The notes under the pieces are model-generated. The model saw only the letters and a list, made by a program, of their open reading frames with translations. It was not told the DNA's origin and ran no database searches. Both the position numbers and the translations under genes were made by a program. Positions 55,603-64,000 of a stretch of 64,000 nt of DNA are shown piece after piece. Every line of letters starts with the position of its first letter. Position 1 is the stretch's first letter. Source of the stretch: Streptomyces caeruleatus (GTDB taxonomy: Bacteria; Actinomycetota; Actinomycetes; Streptomycetales; Streptomycetaceae); contig NZ_KQ948931.1 of the NCBI RefSeq assembly GCF_001514235.1, positions 224,153 to 288,152 on the forward strand, written 5' to 3'.

Positions 55603-55965
55603 TCAGCCGGCGGCGATGACTGCGGCGAGGCTGACGGCCGCGGGCAGGGCCTGGGCGAAGAGGATGCGCCGGTTGGCGGTGGCCGCGCCGTAGACGCCCG
55701 CGACGACGATGCAGGACAGGAAGAAGATCTGGACCCGGTAGCCGGTCGGGTCGTCGGCGATCAGGCCCCAGACCAGGCCCGCGGCCAGGAAGCCGTTGTA
55801 GAGGCCCTGGTTGGCCGCGAGCGATGCGGTGGCGCGGGCCATCTCGGCGTCGAAGCCGGAGAAACGGCGGCCCGGGCCGCGCTGCCACAGGAACATCTCC
55901 AGGACAAGGATGTAGGCGTGCAGCAGCGCCATCAGGGCGACGAGGACGACAGAGAGCGTATGCAT
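55603..55965 (-). CDS. DUF1304 membrane protein
   Basis: This 120-residue protein has four predicted helices. The family motifs LMALLHAYILVLEMFLW near the start, ANQGLYNGFLAAGL and VAGVYGAATANRRIL are all present. The start is ATG 55965. Function of DUF1304 is unknown; it is widespread as a single small gene. Confidence 0.88.
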   Translation of the reverse strand: MHTLSVVLVALMALLHAYILVLEMFLWQRGPGRRFSGFDAEMARATASLAANQGLYNGFLAAGLVWGLIADDPTGYRVQIFFLSCIVVAGVYGAATANRRILFAQALPAAVSLAAVIAAG

Positions 55966-56122
55966 GGGGTGATTGTGCCGGTGAGCCGTCCGGGCCCGTC
56001 GGGGCGGTCGGACTTTCGGCTGAGCGGCTCGCTTCCCGGCCGGTGAACGGTGACCGTTCGGCCGAGGTGGCGGTCCACGCCCCGGCGCGAGATTGGAGCT
56101 CCCCTTCCCCAGGAGCCCACCG

Positions 56123-57445
56123 ATGCCACCCGAGTCACTCTCCTTCGTCGCCGGAGTCAGGCCCGGCGGCCCCGCCCCCGCCCCCGCGGCCCCCACAGCC
56201 CTCGTCGCCCCCGCGCGCCGGGCGCCGACCGGCAACGGCCCGGCGCCGTCCCGCCGTACGCCTCGGCTGGGCCGTCGCATACCCCGCGACGTGCTGTTCT
56301 GGCTGGGCTGCGCGTTCTTCGCGCTGTCGCTGGCCCTGGTCACGAACCTGACCCCGCACCGGATCTGGGGCGCCTGCGCCGCCGTCGGGTACGCCGTCGC
56401 CGCGGAACTCGCCCGGCGGGCGCCGCGGCCCTGGAGCGGGCGCAGTGCGGTCGCCGCGCTGCTCGGATCCGTCGTGGTGCCGCTGGTGCTGATGGTCGCG
56501 GTGGGTGCCGCGCAGTCGGAGGTGCGTGTCGTCGAGCACTCGGGCGGCCTGCTGCTGGGCTCCGGGAGCCCGTACGTGCCGCACCCGGTCGGCGTCGACG
56601 ACTACAACCCGTATCTGCCCGGCATGGCGCTCTTCGGGTTGCCCCACGCGCTGTTCGGCGGTACGCCGCTCGCGGATGCCCGGGTGTGGTTCTGCGCGGT
56701 GTTCCTGGTGAGCATGCTGGTCGCGGCGCGGCGTTCGGGGCGCGAGCGGGCGAGTGCGCGTGCGGCGCTTCTCCTCGCGGCCTTCCCCGCGGTGGCGTTG
56801 CCGCTGGCTGTCGGAGGCGTGGACCTGCCGGTGATCGGGCTGATGTGTCTGGGGCTGGCGCTGGCGGGCCGCGGCGGGTCCGGGACGGCGGCGGGGCTGG
56901 CGATGGGGGCCGCGGCCGCGCTGAAGTGGACGGCCTGGCCGCTGCTGCCGGTGGGTCTCGTACTGCTGGCGGTGACGGCGGGGCGTCGGGCGGCCGTGCG
57001 GGCCGGTGTCGTCGCCGTGCTGGTGGCCGCGCTGGCCGTGGTGCCGGTGGCCCTGGCCGATCCGCACGCCTTCGTGGAGCACGTGGTGCTCTTCCCGCTC
57101 GGTGAGGGCGGGGTCGGTTCACCGGCGGCCAGCCCACTGCCCGGGCACCTGCTGGCCACGTACGTCCCCGGGGGCTCCGCCCTCGCCATGGCCGCGCTGG
57201 TGGCCGCCGCCGTCGGCGTGGCCGTGTCGTTGGCGGTACGTCCGCCCAGGACCGTCGTCGCCGCCGCGGACCGGCTGGCGCTCGGGCTGGGGCTGGCGAT
57301 GTGCCTGATCCCGGCGACCCGGTTCGGATACCTGGTCTACCCGATCGTGCTGGCCGCGTGGTTCCGGCGTAGCGAGCTGCGGACGGCTGCTCGTCGGGTC
57401 GGGCTGCTGGTGGGGGTGGGGCGGTGTGGGCGAGGGCGGGGGTGA
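56123..57445 (+). CDS. GT87-type polyprenol-phosphate mannosyltransferase-like protein
   Basis: This 440-residue integral membrane protein starts at ATG 56123 behind AGGAG. It has a Pro-rich cytosolic start and about ten helices. The motif GSPYVPHPVGVDDYNPYLPG in an extracytoplasmic loop, with acidic residues, and the VGGVDLPVIGL segment suit DUF2029/GT87 enzymes. These use polyprenyl-phosphate sugars to mannosylate lipids or proteins. The exact substrate is unknown. Confidence 0.8.
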   Translation: MPPESLSFVAGVRPGGPAPAPAAPTALVAPARRAPTGNGPAPSRRTPRLGRRIPRDVLFWLGCAFFALSLALVTNLTPHRIWGACAAVGYAVAAELARRAPRPWSGRSAVAALLGSVVVPLVLMVAVGAAQSEVRVVEHSGGLLLGSGSPYVPHPVGVDDYNPYLPGMALFGLPHALFGGTPLADARVWFCAVFLVSMLVAARRSGRERASARAALLLAAFPAVALPLAVGGVDLPVIGLMCLGLALAGRGGSGTAAGLAMGAAAALKWTAWPLLPVGLVLLAVTAGRRAAVRAGVVAVLVAALAVVPVALADPHAFVEHVVLFPLGEGGVGSPAASPLPGHLLATYVPGGSALAMAALVAAAVGVAVSLAVRPPRTVVAAADRLALGLGLAMCLIPATRFGYLVYPIVLAAWFRRSELRTAARRVGLLVGVGRCGRGRG

Positions 57446-57645
57446 GCCTCGGGGGAGCGGCAGCGGGCAGGGGGGCGCGTCTGGTGCGGATCGCCGTCTC
57501 GCGGGGGCGGGCTGGTCGTGGCGCTGTGTATGGCGCTGTGTATGTGGGGTCGTGCCCGAGTCGTGCGCGGGGGTGGCTGCACGCGCACGCGTAGAGGCCC
57601 GGGCCGCTCGACCGGGGCCCTACGCGCGCGTGCCCGTCGGCGCGA

Positions 57646-58296
57646 CTACGCCGCGAGCCGCTGGGCCAGCTGCTTCGCCTTCGTGGCGGCCTCGTCGAGG
57701 GCGCGCTCACGGGAGGCCTCGAAGAGCGGGACCAGCTCGGCCATCCCCGGGTCGGCCGGGGCCATCGTGAGCTCCGGGACGATGAAGTCGAGGTCGGCGC
57801 CGAGGAAGTCGGCCAGCACCGCCGACAGGTAGTTCTGCACGTACTCGTAGCCCGCGCGCGGGGTGCCCGGCCCGTAGGCGCCGCCGCGGCTGGCCACCAC
57901 GGTGATCGGGGTGCCCTTGACCGACTGGGCGTCGCCCGCCGTACGACCGAACAGGACCACGTTGTCCAGCCAGGCCTTCAGCGTCGACGGGATCGTCAGG
58001 TTGTACATCGGGGCGCCGATCAGCACCGCGTCCGCACGCTCCAGCTCCTCGATCAGCTTCACGCGCTCCGCGAAGGCGGCGGCCTGCTCGGGGCTGTGCG
58101 TGGCCGGATCGGAGAAGCCGGCGGTGTGGGCGTGGGCGGTGATGTGCGGCACGGGGTCCGTGGCGAGGTCGCGGTGGATCACCGTGCCCTCGGGGTGCTG
58201 TTCCTGCCAGGCGCCGCGGAAGGCGTCGGCGACGGCACGGGAGGAGGATGCGTCGGACGGGAAGACGGAGGAGTCGATGTGCAGGAGCGTGGCCAT
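57646..58296 (-). CDS. azoR: FMN-dependent NADH-azoreductase
   Basis: This 216-residue flavodoxin-like quinone/azo reductase has LLHIDSSVFPSDASSSR (FMN phosphate loop), APMYNLTIPSTLKAWLD and ASRGGAYGPG. It reduces quinones or azo bonds with NAD(P)H in the cytosol, usually as a dimer. It is divergent from an HxlR regulator, the usual partner for redox-sensed control. Confidence 0.92.
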   Translation of the reverse strand: MATLLHIDSSVFPSDASSSRAVADAFRGAWQEQHPEGTVIHRDLATDPVPHITAHAHTAGFSDPATHSPEQAAAFAERVKLIEELERADAVLIGAPMYNLTIPSTLKAWLDNVVLFGRTAGDAQSVKGTPITVVASRGGAYGPGTPRAGYEYVQNYLSAVLADFLGADLDFIVPELTMAPADPGMAELVPLFEASRERALDEAATKAKQLAQRLAA

Positions 58297-58306
58297 GAGG
58301 ATCTCC

Positions 58307-58350
58307 AGGGGGATACAGGGGGATACAGGGGGATACAGGGGATACAGGGG
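58307..58350. repeat. Tandem ggatacaggg repeats
   Basis: About four ten-base units lie just upstream of azoR, in its untranslated leader. The copy number probably varies by slippage, which could shift spacing in the azoR/HxlR control region. Confidence 0.8.
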
Positions 58351-58444
58351 GATGGGAAGCGACTGAAAGTTTGTACTCGACTATGGATAACACAGTCACT
58401 TACTTTTTTTCATCCCCGTACGGGAGGGCAGTACCCTGAAGGAC
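58351..58444. promoter_or_regulatory. Divergent azoR/HxlR promoter region
   Basis: An A/T-rich segment (58365-58410), including seven Ts, lies between the two starts. HxlR proteins bind such divergent promoters, so operator and both promoters should be here. Confidence 0.55.
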
Positions 58445-58825
58445 ATGGCGGGTGACATGGCGGGTGAGATGGCGGGTGAGCAGAGTCACGACGTAGGGGC
58501 GTGCAAGCGGGTCGACGACGGGATCACCCAGGTCTTCCAGCTGCTCGGCAAGCGTTGGACGGGCCCGATCGTGTCGGTCCTGACCGCGGGGCCCGCGTAC
58601 TTCGTCGCCCTGCGGCGGGCGATCCCCGGCATCAGCGAACGCATGCTCTCCGACCGGCTCACCGAACTCGCCGCCGCGGGACTGGTCGTGCGCGAGGTCT
58701 ATGAAGGGCCGCCGCTGCGGGTCGTCTACCGGCTGACGGAGGCGGGCGCCGCGCTGGAGCCGGCGCTGACCGAGCTGGGCGGGTGGGCGAAGACGTACCT
58801 GGGGGACGGGGCTGGGGGCTGCTGA
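58445..58825 (+). CDS. HxlR-family transcriptional regulator
   Basis: This 126-residue winged-helix protein has the core LLGKRWTGPIVSVL, IPGISERMLSDRLTELAAAGLV and VVYRLTEAGAAL. A Cys at about residue 20 (VGACKRVDD) is where redox-sensing relatives such as YodB have theirs. The start region encodes MAGDMAGEMAGE from three near-identical 12-base repeats, so any of three ATGs could start. It probably regulates azoR. Confidence 0.9.
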   Translation: MAGDMAGEMAGEQSHDVGACKRVDDGITQVFQLLGKRWTGPIVSVLTAGPAYFVALRRAIPGISERMLSDRLTELAAAGLVVREVYEGPPLRVVYRLTEAGAALEPALTELGGWAKTYLGDGAGGC

Positions 58826-58881
58826 GGTCGGTTCTCGGGAGGACCTTGCGCGGCCGACTTCTGCTTCAGGCTTCCGGAGCC

Positions 58882-58990
58882 GGGTCTCGCAGGGTCTCGC
58901 CGGGTCTCGCCAGGTCTCGCAGGGTCTCGCCGGGCTTCGCGGGCTTCGCGGGCCTCGCCGGGTCTCGCCGGTCCGCCGGCTCTCGCCGGG
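58882..58990. repeat. Degenerate tandem repeats of gggtctcgc type
   Basis: Nine- to ten-base units (gggtctcgca, gggtctcgcc, gggcttcgcg) repeat about ten times after the HxlR gene. No coding role; it resembles a slippage-derived array. Confidence 0.75.
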
Positions 58991-59145
58991 TTCCAGCCGA
59001 GTTTCCGGGTGGGTTTTCCACAGGCGGCTCGTCAGGCGCCGCGGAGTTGTCCACAGGGTCTGACGCGTTTCGGCCACCGGCTGTAACGTCGGCACGAGTT
59101 GATGTTCGTGTCGATGGTCGTGCGTGAGCGGGGGAGGCGGTCGAG

Positions 59146-60630
59146 ATGACCGAGGTCGGTGCGGGTGCTGCGGCGGAGGCTGCCGCGGTGGCGGCGGAGT
59201 CGCCTTCCGAGGCGCTGTCGGCATCCGTGGCGCGTCGGCTGCCCCGGGTGCCCGGCTTCGCCGAGTGGCCCGGCGGTGAGTGGCCCGGCGGTGGCTCGCC
59301 CAAGGAGGAGGGCAAGGCGCTGCGCAGGCGCGTGCCGCGCGGTGAGCACGCCCTCCTCGATCTCGACGCCGCACGCCCCGACGCCGTGGCCGCCGTCGAG
59401 GAGTCCAACCTCGGCCGGCTTGCCGACCTCACCCCGATCAGGGTCGGCCGGATGGCGGCGACGCCCTTCGCGTTTCTGCGGGGCTCGGCGGGACTCATGG
59501 CCTACGACCTCGCCCGCACACCCATGACCCGGATCCGCGCCCAGATCTGCGGTGACGCGCACGCGGCCAACTTCGGCCTGTACGGCGACCCGCGCGGCGG
59601 CCTGATCATCGATCTGAACGACTTCGACGAGACGCTGTACGGCCCCTGGGAGTGGGACCTCAAGCGGCTCGCCACCTCGCTGGTGCTGGCGGGCCGGGAG
59701 GCGGGCGCAGACGAGGACGCGTGCCGCAAGGCGGCGCACGACACGGTCGGTGCCTACCGGCGCACCATGCGCCTGCTGGCCAAGCTCTCGGTGCTGGACG
59801 CGTGGAACGCCATCGCGGACGAGGAGCTCGTCTCCCACACCGACGCCCATGATCTGCTCGGCACGCTGGAGCGGGTCGCGGAGAAGGCGCGGGCCAACAC
59901 CAGCGGTCGCTTCGCGGCGAAGTCGACGGAGCCGACCGAGGACGGTGGCCGCCGGTTCGTCGACGCCCCGCCCGTGCTGCGCCGGGTTCCGGACGCGGAG
60001 GCGGCCTCGGTGGCGGCGTCGCTGGAGAGCTACGTCACCACGCTCTCCGAGGACCGCCACCCCCTGCTCTCCCGGCACTCGGTGCACGACGTGGCCTTCC
60101 GCGTGGTGGGCACGGGCAGCGTCGGCACCCGCTCCTATGTCGTCCTGCTCCTGGACCACCGGGGCGAGTCGCTGGTCCTCCAGGTGAAGGAGGCCCGCCC
60201 GTCGGCCCTGCTCCCGCACTTGGTGACGGCCGGTTTCGAGGCGCCGCAGGCGGAGCACGAGGGACGGCGCGTGGTCCTCGGCCAGAAGCGCATGCAGGTG
60301 GTCAGCGACGTCCTGCTGGGCTGGACGACGGTCGACGGCCTCCCCTTCCAGGTCCGCCAGTTCCGCAACCGCAAGGGCAGCGTCGACCCGGCAGCCCTGG
60401 CTGCCGACCAGATAGACGACTACGCCCGCATGACCGGCGCCCTCCTGGCCCGCGCCCACTCCCACAGCGCCGACCCCCGACTGGTCTCCGGCTACTGCGG
60501 CAAGAACGACGAACTGGACGAGGCCATTGCCACGTTCGCCGTCAGCTACGCCGACCGTACGGAGGCGGACCACAGCGCGCTGGTGACGGCGGTGCGGGCG
60601 GGGCGGATCGCGGCCGAAGTCGGGGTGTGA
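59146..60630 (+). CDS. DUF2252 protein
   Basis: This 494-residue protein fits DUF2252: RMAATPFAFLRGSAGLMAYDLA, GDAHAANFGLYGDP, DLNDFDETLYGPWEWDLKRL, then FQVRQFRNRKGSVD. The Gly-Asp-Ala-His and Asp-x-Asn-Asp-Phe-Asp motifs resemble aminoglycoside-phosphotransferase-like kinase folds. Activity is unknown. ATG 59146. Confidence 0.9.
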   Translation: MTEVGAGAAAEAAAVAAESPSEALSASVARRLPRVPGFAEWPGGEWPGGGSPKEEGKALRRRVPRGEHALLDLDAARPDAVAAVEESNLGRLADLTPIRVGRMAATPFAFLRGSAGLMAYDLARTPMTRIRAQICGDAHAANFGLYGDPRGGLIIDLNDFDETLYGPWEWDLKRLATSLVLAGREAGADEDACRKAAHDTVGAYRRTMRLLAKLSVLDAWNAIADEELVSHTDAHDLLGTLERVAEKARANTSGRFAAKSTEPTEDGGRRFVDAPPVLRRVPDAEAASVAASLESYVTTLSEDRHPLLSRHSVHDVAFRVVGTGSVGTRSYVVLLLDHRGESLVLQVKEARPSALLPHLVTAGFEAPQAEHEGRRVVLGQKRMQVVSDVLLGWTTVDGLPFQVRQFRNRKGSVDPAALAADQIDDYARMTGALLARAHSHSADPRLVSGYCGKNDELDEAIATFAVSYADRTEADHSALVTAVRAGRIAAEVGV

Positions 60631-60817
60631 CGGCAGAGGGCTGCGCCTCTCGGCGCCGGTCGCACCGATCAGCCCGTCCGGCGTTTGAGGACGAGGCTCC
60701 TTCCGGGCCGAAGCGGGCCTGGGGCGGCAGCTCAGCAGGCCGGCGACAACGCCGGTGCTGTCCACCCTGCGGTCCCCGGGCCTCGGATCGGCTGACGCGG
60801 TCCCCTACGCTGGTCGG

Positions 60818-61741
60818 GTGACGACGCCCGAAGCTGAGCAGTCCCAGGCCGAGCCCGCTGGTGCGGGGACGCACGGTGGTGCCGAGGTCCCCGTCGGTGG
60901 AGCCGAGCAGGGTGGTGAGGCGCAGATGATGGCCGAAGGCGGGGCCGAGCGGCCCGAGGCGCGGCTGGAGCGGGCCGTGCGGGCCGCCGAGCAGGCGTTG
61001 ATCGAGTACGAGATCGCCGTGGAGACCTTCCGCGTCGAGGTCGAGAACTTCTCCCGGCTGCACCACCAGAAGCTCGGCCCGATGTACGCCCGCCTCGACG
61101 AGCTGGACGCCCAAATCGCCGAGGCCACGGCCGCCCGGACCGGCGACCCGGAGGACATCCGCAAGGCCGACGAGGCCCGCGCCCGGGTGCTGCCCATGCC
61201 GGGCGTGGAGGAGCTGTTCCACGGCTGGATGGACAGCGAGGGGCTGTCCCCGGAGGCCGCCGCGATGCTCACTGAGCAGCCGGTGCGGCCGCCGCAGCGG
61301 GTGCGCCCCAGCGACGAGGCCCGCAAGCTCTACCGCGAGCTGGCCCGCAAGGCCCACCCCGATCTCGCCCAGGAGACGGCCGAGCGTTCCCGGCGCGAGG
61401 AGTTCATCACCCGGGTCAACGCGGCGTACTCCCGAGGCGACGAGGCGCTGCTGCGGGAGCTGGCCGAGGAGTGGGCCGCGGGACCGGTGCCCGAGGAGCA
61501 GGGCCCCACCCCCGCCGAGGAGCTCTACGCCCGCCTCGAATGGCTCGCCCAGCGCAAGGAACTGCTCACGCTGGTCGCGAAGGAGCTGGAGGAGGGCGCG
61601 ATCGGCGCGATGCTCCGCCTCGCCCCGGACGACCCCGACCGTCTCCTCGAAGAGATCGCCGACCAGCTGCTGGCCCAGGTCGCGGAACGAGAGGCAGAGC
61701 TGGTAGCACTACTCGGCCAAGGGCACGGGAATCGCCCCTAG
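60818..61741 (+). CDS. J-domain (DnaJ-like) protein
   Basis: This 307-residue protein starts at GTG 60818. An acidic N-terminus precedes a coiled coil (about 45-130). A J-domain-like module lies at about 168-215, with KLYRELARKAHPDLAQET giving the His-Pro-Asp motif that stimulates Hsp70 ATPase. A helical C-terminus follows. The partner Hsp70 is not nearby. Confidence 0.8.
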   Translation: MTTPEAEQSQAEPAGAGTHGGAEVPVGGAEQGGEAQMMAEGGAERPEARLERAVRAAEQALIEYEIAVETFRVEVENFSRLHHQKLGPMYARLDELDAQIAEATAARTGDPEDIRKADEARARVLPMPGVEELFHGWMDSEGLSPEAAAMLTEQPVRPPQRVRPSDEARKLYRELARKAHPDLAQETAERSRREEFITRVNAAYSRGDEALLRELAEEWAAGPVPEEQGPTPAEELYARLEWLAQRKELLTLVAKELEEGAIGAMLRLAPDDPDRLLEEIADQLLAQVAEREAELVALLGQGHGNRP

Positions 61742-61858
61742 GGGCGCGGGGAACTGCGCGATCAACCACGACGAGACCCGCACCCTCCAGAGGGCAGACC
61801 CACCCTCCATCCTGGGCGCCCCGCCCAGCCGGCGCAGCGTTCCGGTAGCGTCGGAGTC

Positions 61859-62206
61859 ATGAATTTCGGATCTGCCGTGCCCACGGTCGAGGTCACCGAC
61901 CTCAAGGACGACGACTTCCTCCTGGACGTCCGCGAGGACGACGAGTGGCAGGCGGGCCACGCCGAAGGGGCCCTGCACATCCCGATCAGCGAGTTCGTCG
62001 CCCGCTACGGCGAGCTGACCGAGGCCGCCCCGCAGGACGGCCGCGTCCATGTCATCTGCCGCTCCGGCGGTCGCTCGGCGCAGGTCGCGATGTACCTCGT
62101 CCAGCAGGGCGTCGACGCCGTGAACGTCGACGGCGGCATGCAGGTGTGGGCGGCGGTGGGACGCCCCGTGGTGAACGACGAGGGGCAGTCCGGGTACGTG
62201 CTGTAG
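61859..62206 (+). CDS. Rhodanese-domain protein
   Basis: This 115-residue single-domain sulfurtransferase has the catalytic Cys in HVICRSGGRSAQVA, with DVREDDEWQAGHAEGALHIP before it. It transfers sulfane sulfur or acts as a sulfur carrier in the cytosol. ATG 61859. Length and motif order are normal. Confidence 0.92.
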   Translation: MNFGSAVPTVEVTDLKDDDFLLDVREDDEWQAGHAEGALHIPISEFVARYGELTEAAPQDGRVHVICRSGGRSAQVAMYLVQQGVDAVNVDGGMQVWAAVGRPVVNDEGQSGYVL

Positions 62207-62244
62207 AGGTAGCCGCCACCCGCGCCCGCTGTCCTGTTCGCGGG

Positions 62245-63378
62245 TCAGCCGAGCGGATGCGCCGCCAGCAGCTCCCCCAGCGCCTCCTCGTGTGCCGCCG
62301 CCGGGCCGAGTGCAAGTTCCAGGTGCTTGGCCCAGGCGTGGTACCGGTGCAGCGGATAGTCGACGTCGGCACCGAAGCCGCCGTGCAGATGCTGGGCCGT
62401 CTGCACGACGCGCCGTACGCCCTCCGAGGCCCAGATCTTGGCGACGGCCACGTCCGCGGAGGCGGGCAGCGCACCCGGGGCGCCCGAGGCGATCCGCCAG
62501 GCGGCCTGCCACAGCGTCGCCTCCATCGCGCGCAGGTCGATGAACCGGTCGGCGGACTGCACGGCGACCGCCTGGAACGTGGCGATCGGATGCCCGAACT
62601 GCTCCCGCTTGCCCGCGTAGTCCGAGGTCATCCCCAGCACCCGCTCACCCAGTCCGAGCGCCAGCGCACACGTCCCCGTGGCCAGCAGCTCCCGCAGCCA
62701 CTCCCAGACGCCCTCGGCGTCGATGACGTCCCGCGCCGTGAGCCCCACCGAGTCCAGCCGCAGCTCCCCCAGCCGCTCGCCGCTGGTCGAGAATTGCTCG
62801 CCGAGCGAGACCCCCTGCGCGCCGCGCGGCACCAGCGCGAGGACGGTCCGGTCGGCGGCCGTACGGGCCGGGACGGCGACGAGATCGGCGTCGTACGCCC
62901 AGGCCACGGCGGTCTGCACGCCGTCCAGCACCCAGCGGGCACCGTCCTGCCGGGCGGTCACCGCGAGCTCGGCCGGGTCGTGGCCGGTGCGACCGTGCGC
63001 GGCGACCGTCAGCACGATCTCACCGCGCCCCGCCCGAGCGAGCAGCTCGGCCTTCAGCTCGGGGCTGCCGTACGCCTGGACGGCGGCCAGTGCGGCGCTG
63101 CTCTCCAGCAGCGGCACCCGGGCCAGCACCTTCGCCGACTCGCGCAGCACCAGGCACAGCGCGACGGCGTCGAGGCCGGCCCCGCCGTACTCCTCCGCGA
63201 GCAGCAGGCTCAGCAGGTCCGCGTCGGCGAGCCGGCCCCACAGGGGGCGGTCGAAGTCGTCGGCGACGGCACCCGGCGTGAGCGCGGGGGAGGGCACCGC
63301 GTCCGGCGCGACCCCGGCGAACACCCCGCGCGCCGCCTCGGCCGCCGCCTGCTGCTCCTCGGTGAAGGTGAAGTCCAC
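62245..63378 (-). CDS. Acyl-CoA dehydrogenase
   Basis: This 377-residue flavoenzyme introduces a double bond next to an acyl-CoA thioester. It has FTEEQQAAAEAARGV, LLLAEEYGGAGLD, YAGKREQFGHPIATFQAV and HLHGGFG. The usual catalytic Glu position near residue 240 is not obvious; many actinobacterial steroid-type FadE subunits lack it and work as heteromers. A KstR-type palindrome 47 bases upstream suggests a sterol or related catabolic role. Confidence 0.88.
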   Translation of the reverse strand: MDFTFTEEQQAAAEAARGVFAGVAPDAVPSPALTPGAVADDFDRPLWGRLADADLLSLLLAEEYGGAGLDAVALCLVLRESAKVLARVPLLESSAALAAVQAYGSPELKAELLARAGRGEIVLTVAAHGRTGHDPAELAVTARQDGARWVLDGVQTAVAWAYDADLVAVPARTAADRTVLALVPRGAQGVSLGEQFSTSGERLGELRLDSVGLTARDVIDAEGVWEWLRELLATGTCALALGLGERVLGMTSDYAGKREQFGHPIATFQAVAVQSADRFIDLRAMEATLWQAAWRIASGAPGALPASADVAVAKIWASEGVRRVVQTAQHLHGGFGADVDYPLHRYHAWAKHLELALGPAAAHEEALGELLAAHPLG

Positions 63379-63424
63379 GGTCCCTGCCCTTCCACACGCA
63401 CGGCGATCTGACGGAGCGTCAAGA

Positions 63425-63438
63425 TAGAACAGGTTCTA
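63425..63438. promoter_or_regulatory. KstR-type operator
   Basis: tagaacaggttcta matches TNNAACNNGTTNNA, the palindrome bound by KstR, the TetR-type repressor of cholesterol catabolism. It lies upstream of the acyl-CoA dehydrogenase start. Confidence 0.7.
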
Positions 63439-63581
63439 GAAGAAGGGAATGGTCCTCGTCGGACCCCCGTAAGGTGTGGGCAACGTCGGCCCGACAGGGG
63501 CTGTGCCCGGCGGGTGGGCCTGAGTACCGTTCCCGTGCGAGCGCTGAGGGAAGACGAACCGGAATCAGGGAACGGGACTGC

Positions 63582-64000
63582 ATGGACGCCTACGACGCGG
63601 GCTCGGCCGCCCGTCACGGGCCGGACGAGGAGACGCGGGACGCCCCGCCCGCCGTCGCGTCCCCGCCCGCTCCTCCGGCCCCCGTGATCCCCGAACCCCG
63701 CACCGGCGTGGCCGCCCTCTCCCTGCGGTACCAGGTCGGCGCCGCGCTCGCCCTGGCGGTCGTGGCCATAGCCGTCTGTGTCCACATAGGCATGGTCTTC
63801 CTGCACGTCGCCCCGCTGAACACGGTCACCAAGCAGCACGGCAAGGCGATCGACGACTGGATATACCCGGAGTTCGAACAGAACTGGAAGCTGTTCGCTC
63901 CCAACCCGCTCCAGCAGAACATCGCCGTCCAGGTCCGCGCCCAGGTCGACACGGCCGACGGCGGCACCCGCACCACCGGCTGGTACGACCTGTCGGCCCA
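63582..64000 (+). CDS. DUF5819 family protein, 3' end outside the window
   Basis: The first 139 residues are seen, from ATG 63582. A Pro-rich start is followed by one membrane helix at about 51-71. Then comes the DUF5819 pattern FLHVAPLNTVTKQHGK, with IYPEFEQNWKLFAPNPLQQN and an antibody-like strand pattern. In actinobacteria this family is often next to HTTM-type membrane proteins, which would lie to the right. Function is unknown. Confidence 0.88.
   Translation, partial: MDAYDAGSAARHGPDEETRDAPPAVASPPAPPAPVIPEPRTGVAALSLRYQVGAALALAVVAIAVCVHIGMVFLHVAPLNTVTKQHGKAIDDWIYPEFEQNWKLFAPNPLQQNIAVQVRAQVDTADGGTRTTGWYDLSA

Noticed and set aside
56340..57710. A 456-codon minus-strand frame opposite the GT87 gene
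   Set aside because: Composition is Pro/Arg/Ala noise with no motif; the plus strand has a coherent membrane protein.
58882..58990. Possible CRISPR array
   Set aside because: Units of 9-10 bases without spacers; simple tandem repeats, and no cas genes in the window.
59032..60765. A 577-codon minus-strand frame opposite the DUF2252 gene
   Set aside because: Antisense to a recognised family with normal codon use.

Overview
The window is high-GC actinobacterial DNA and almost certainly comes from a Streptomyces chromosome. The pknB-pbpA-rodA-pstP-fhaB-fhaA block, crgA, three class E sortases, a WhiB-type protein, ParB-binding parS palindromes and a cluster of DnaA boxes place the right half in the conserved core near oriC.

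Positions 1 to about 35,360 are accessory. The block 0.8-20.2 kb is minus-strand and operon-like. It carries a type IV secretion (VirB/VirD4-like) conjugation module: coupling protein, VirB4 ATPase, SCO6880-type protein, VirB6/TrbL-like channel, VirB8-like protein, pilin-like protein, secreted SH3-like proteins, a VirB1-like wall hydrolase and a lipoprotein. Upstream of these lie a DUF2637 membrane protein, a DnaC-like ATPase behind a helix-turn-helix protein, a WhiB variant and an excisionase-like protein. The coupling protein gene is interrupted by one in-frame TGA. No integrase or relaxase is visible, so the element either continues to the left or is decaying. A divergent XRE regulator faces a convergent ImmA-peptidase / MAB_1171c membrane protein / amidohydrolase operon at 20.6-24.5 kb, which looks like a control or signalling module. 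After that come an orphan Ku gene, a PIN-domain protein, a decayed 28-31 kb stretch with two 228-bp paralogues lacking a canonical start codon, and two converging serine/threonine kinases. One kinase is fused to WD40 repeats; the other is frameshifted in a seven-base homopolymer. The island seems to end at a tRNA/tmRNA 3'-end remnant followed by a terminator hairpin near 35.36 kb.

From 35.7 to 64 kb the gene order is core-like. It runs through a DUF5324 protein, cyclophilin, rhomboid protease, a DnaA-box cluster, crgA, a DUF881 protein, sortase, a small membrane protein, the pabA/trpG glutaminase and a second sortase. An IS200/IS605-type tnpB element follows, inserted between the second and third sortases, and then an Mrr-like nuclease. 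The growth and division signalling cluster (PknB kinase, PBP, RodA/FtsW, PP2C phosphatase, two FHA proteins) reads leftward. It is followed by tRNA-Leu(CAG), DUF1304, a GT87-type mannosyltransferase, a divergent azoR/HxlR pair, DUF2252, a J-domain protein, rhodanese, an acyl-CoA dehydrogenase under a KstR-type palindrome, and a DUF5819 protein cut by the window edge.
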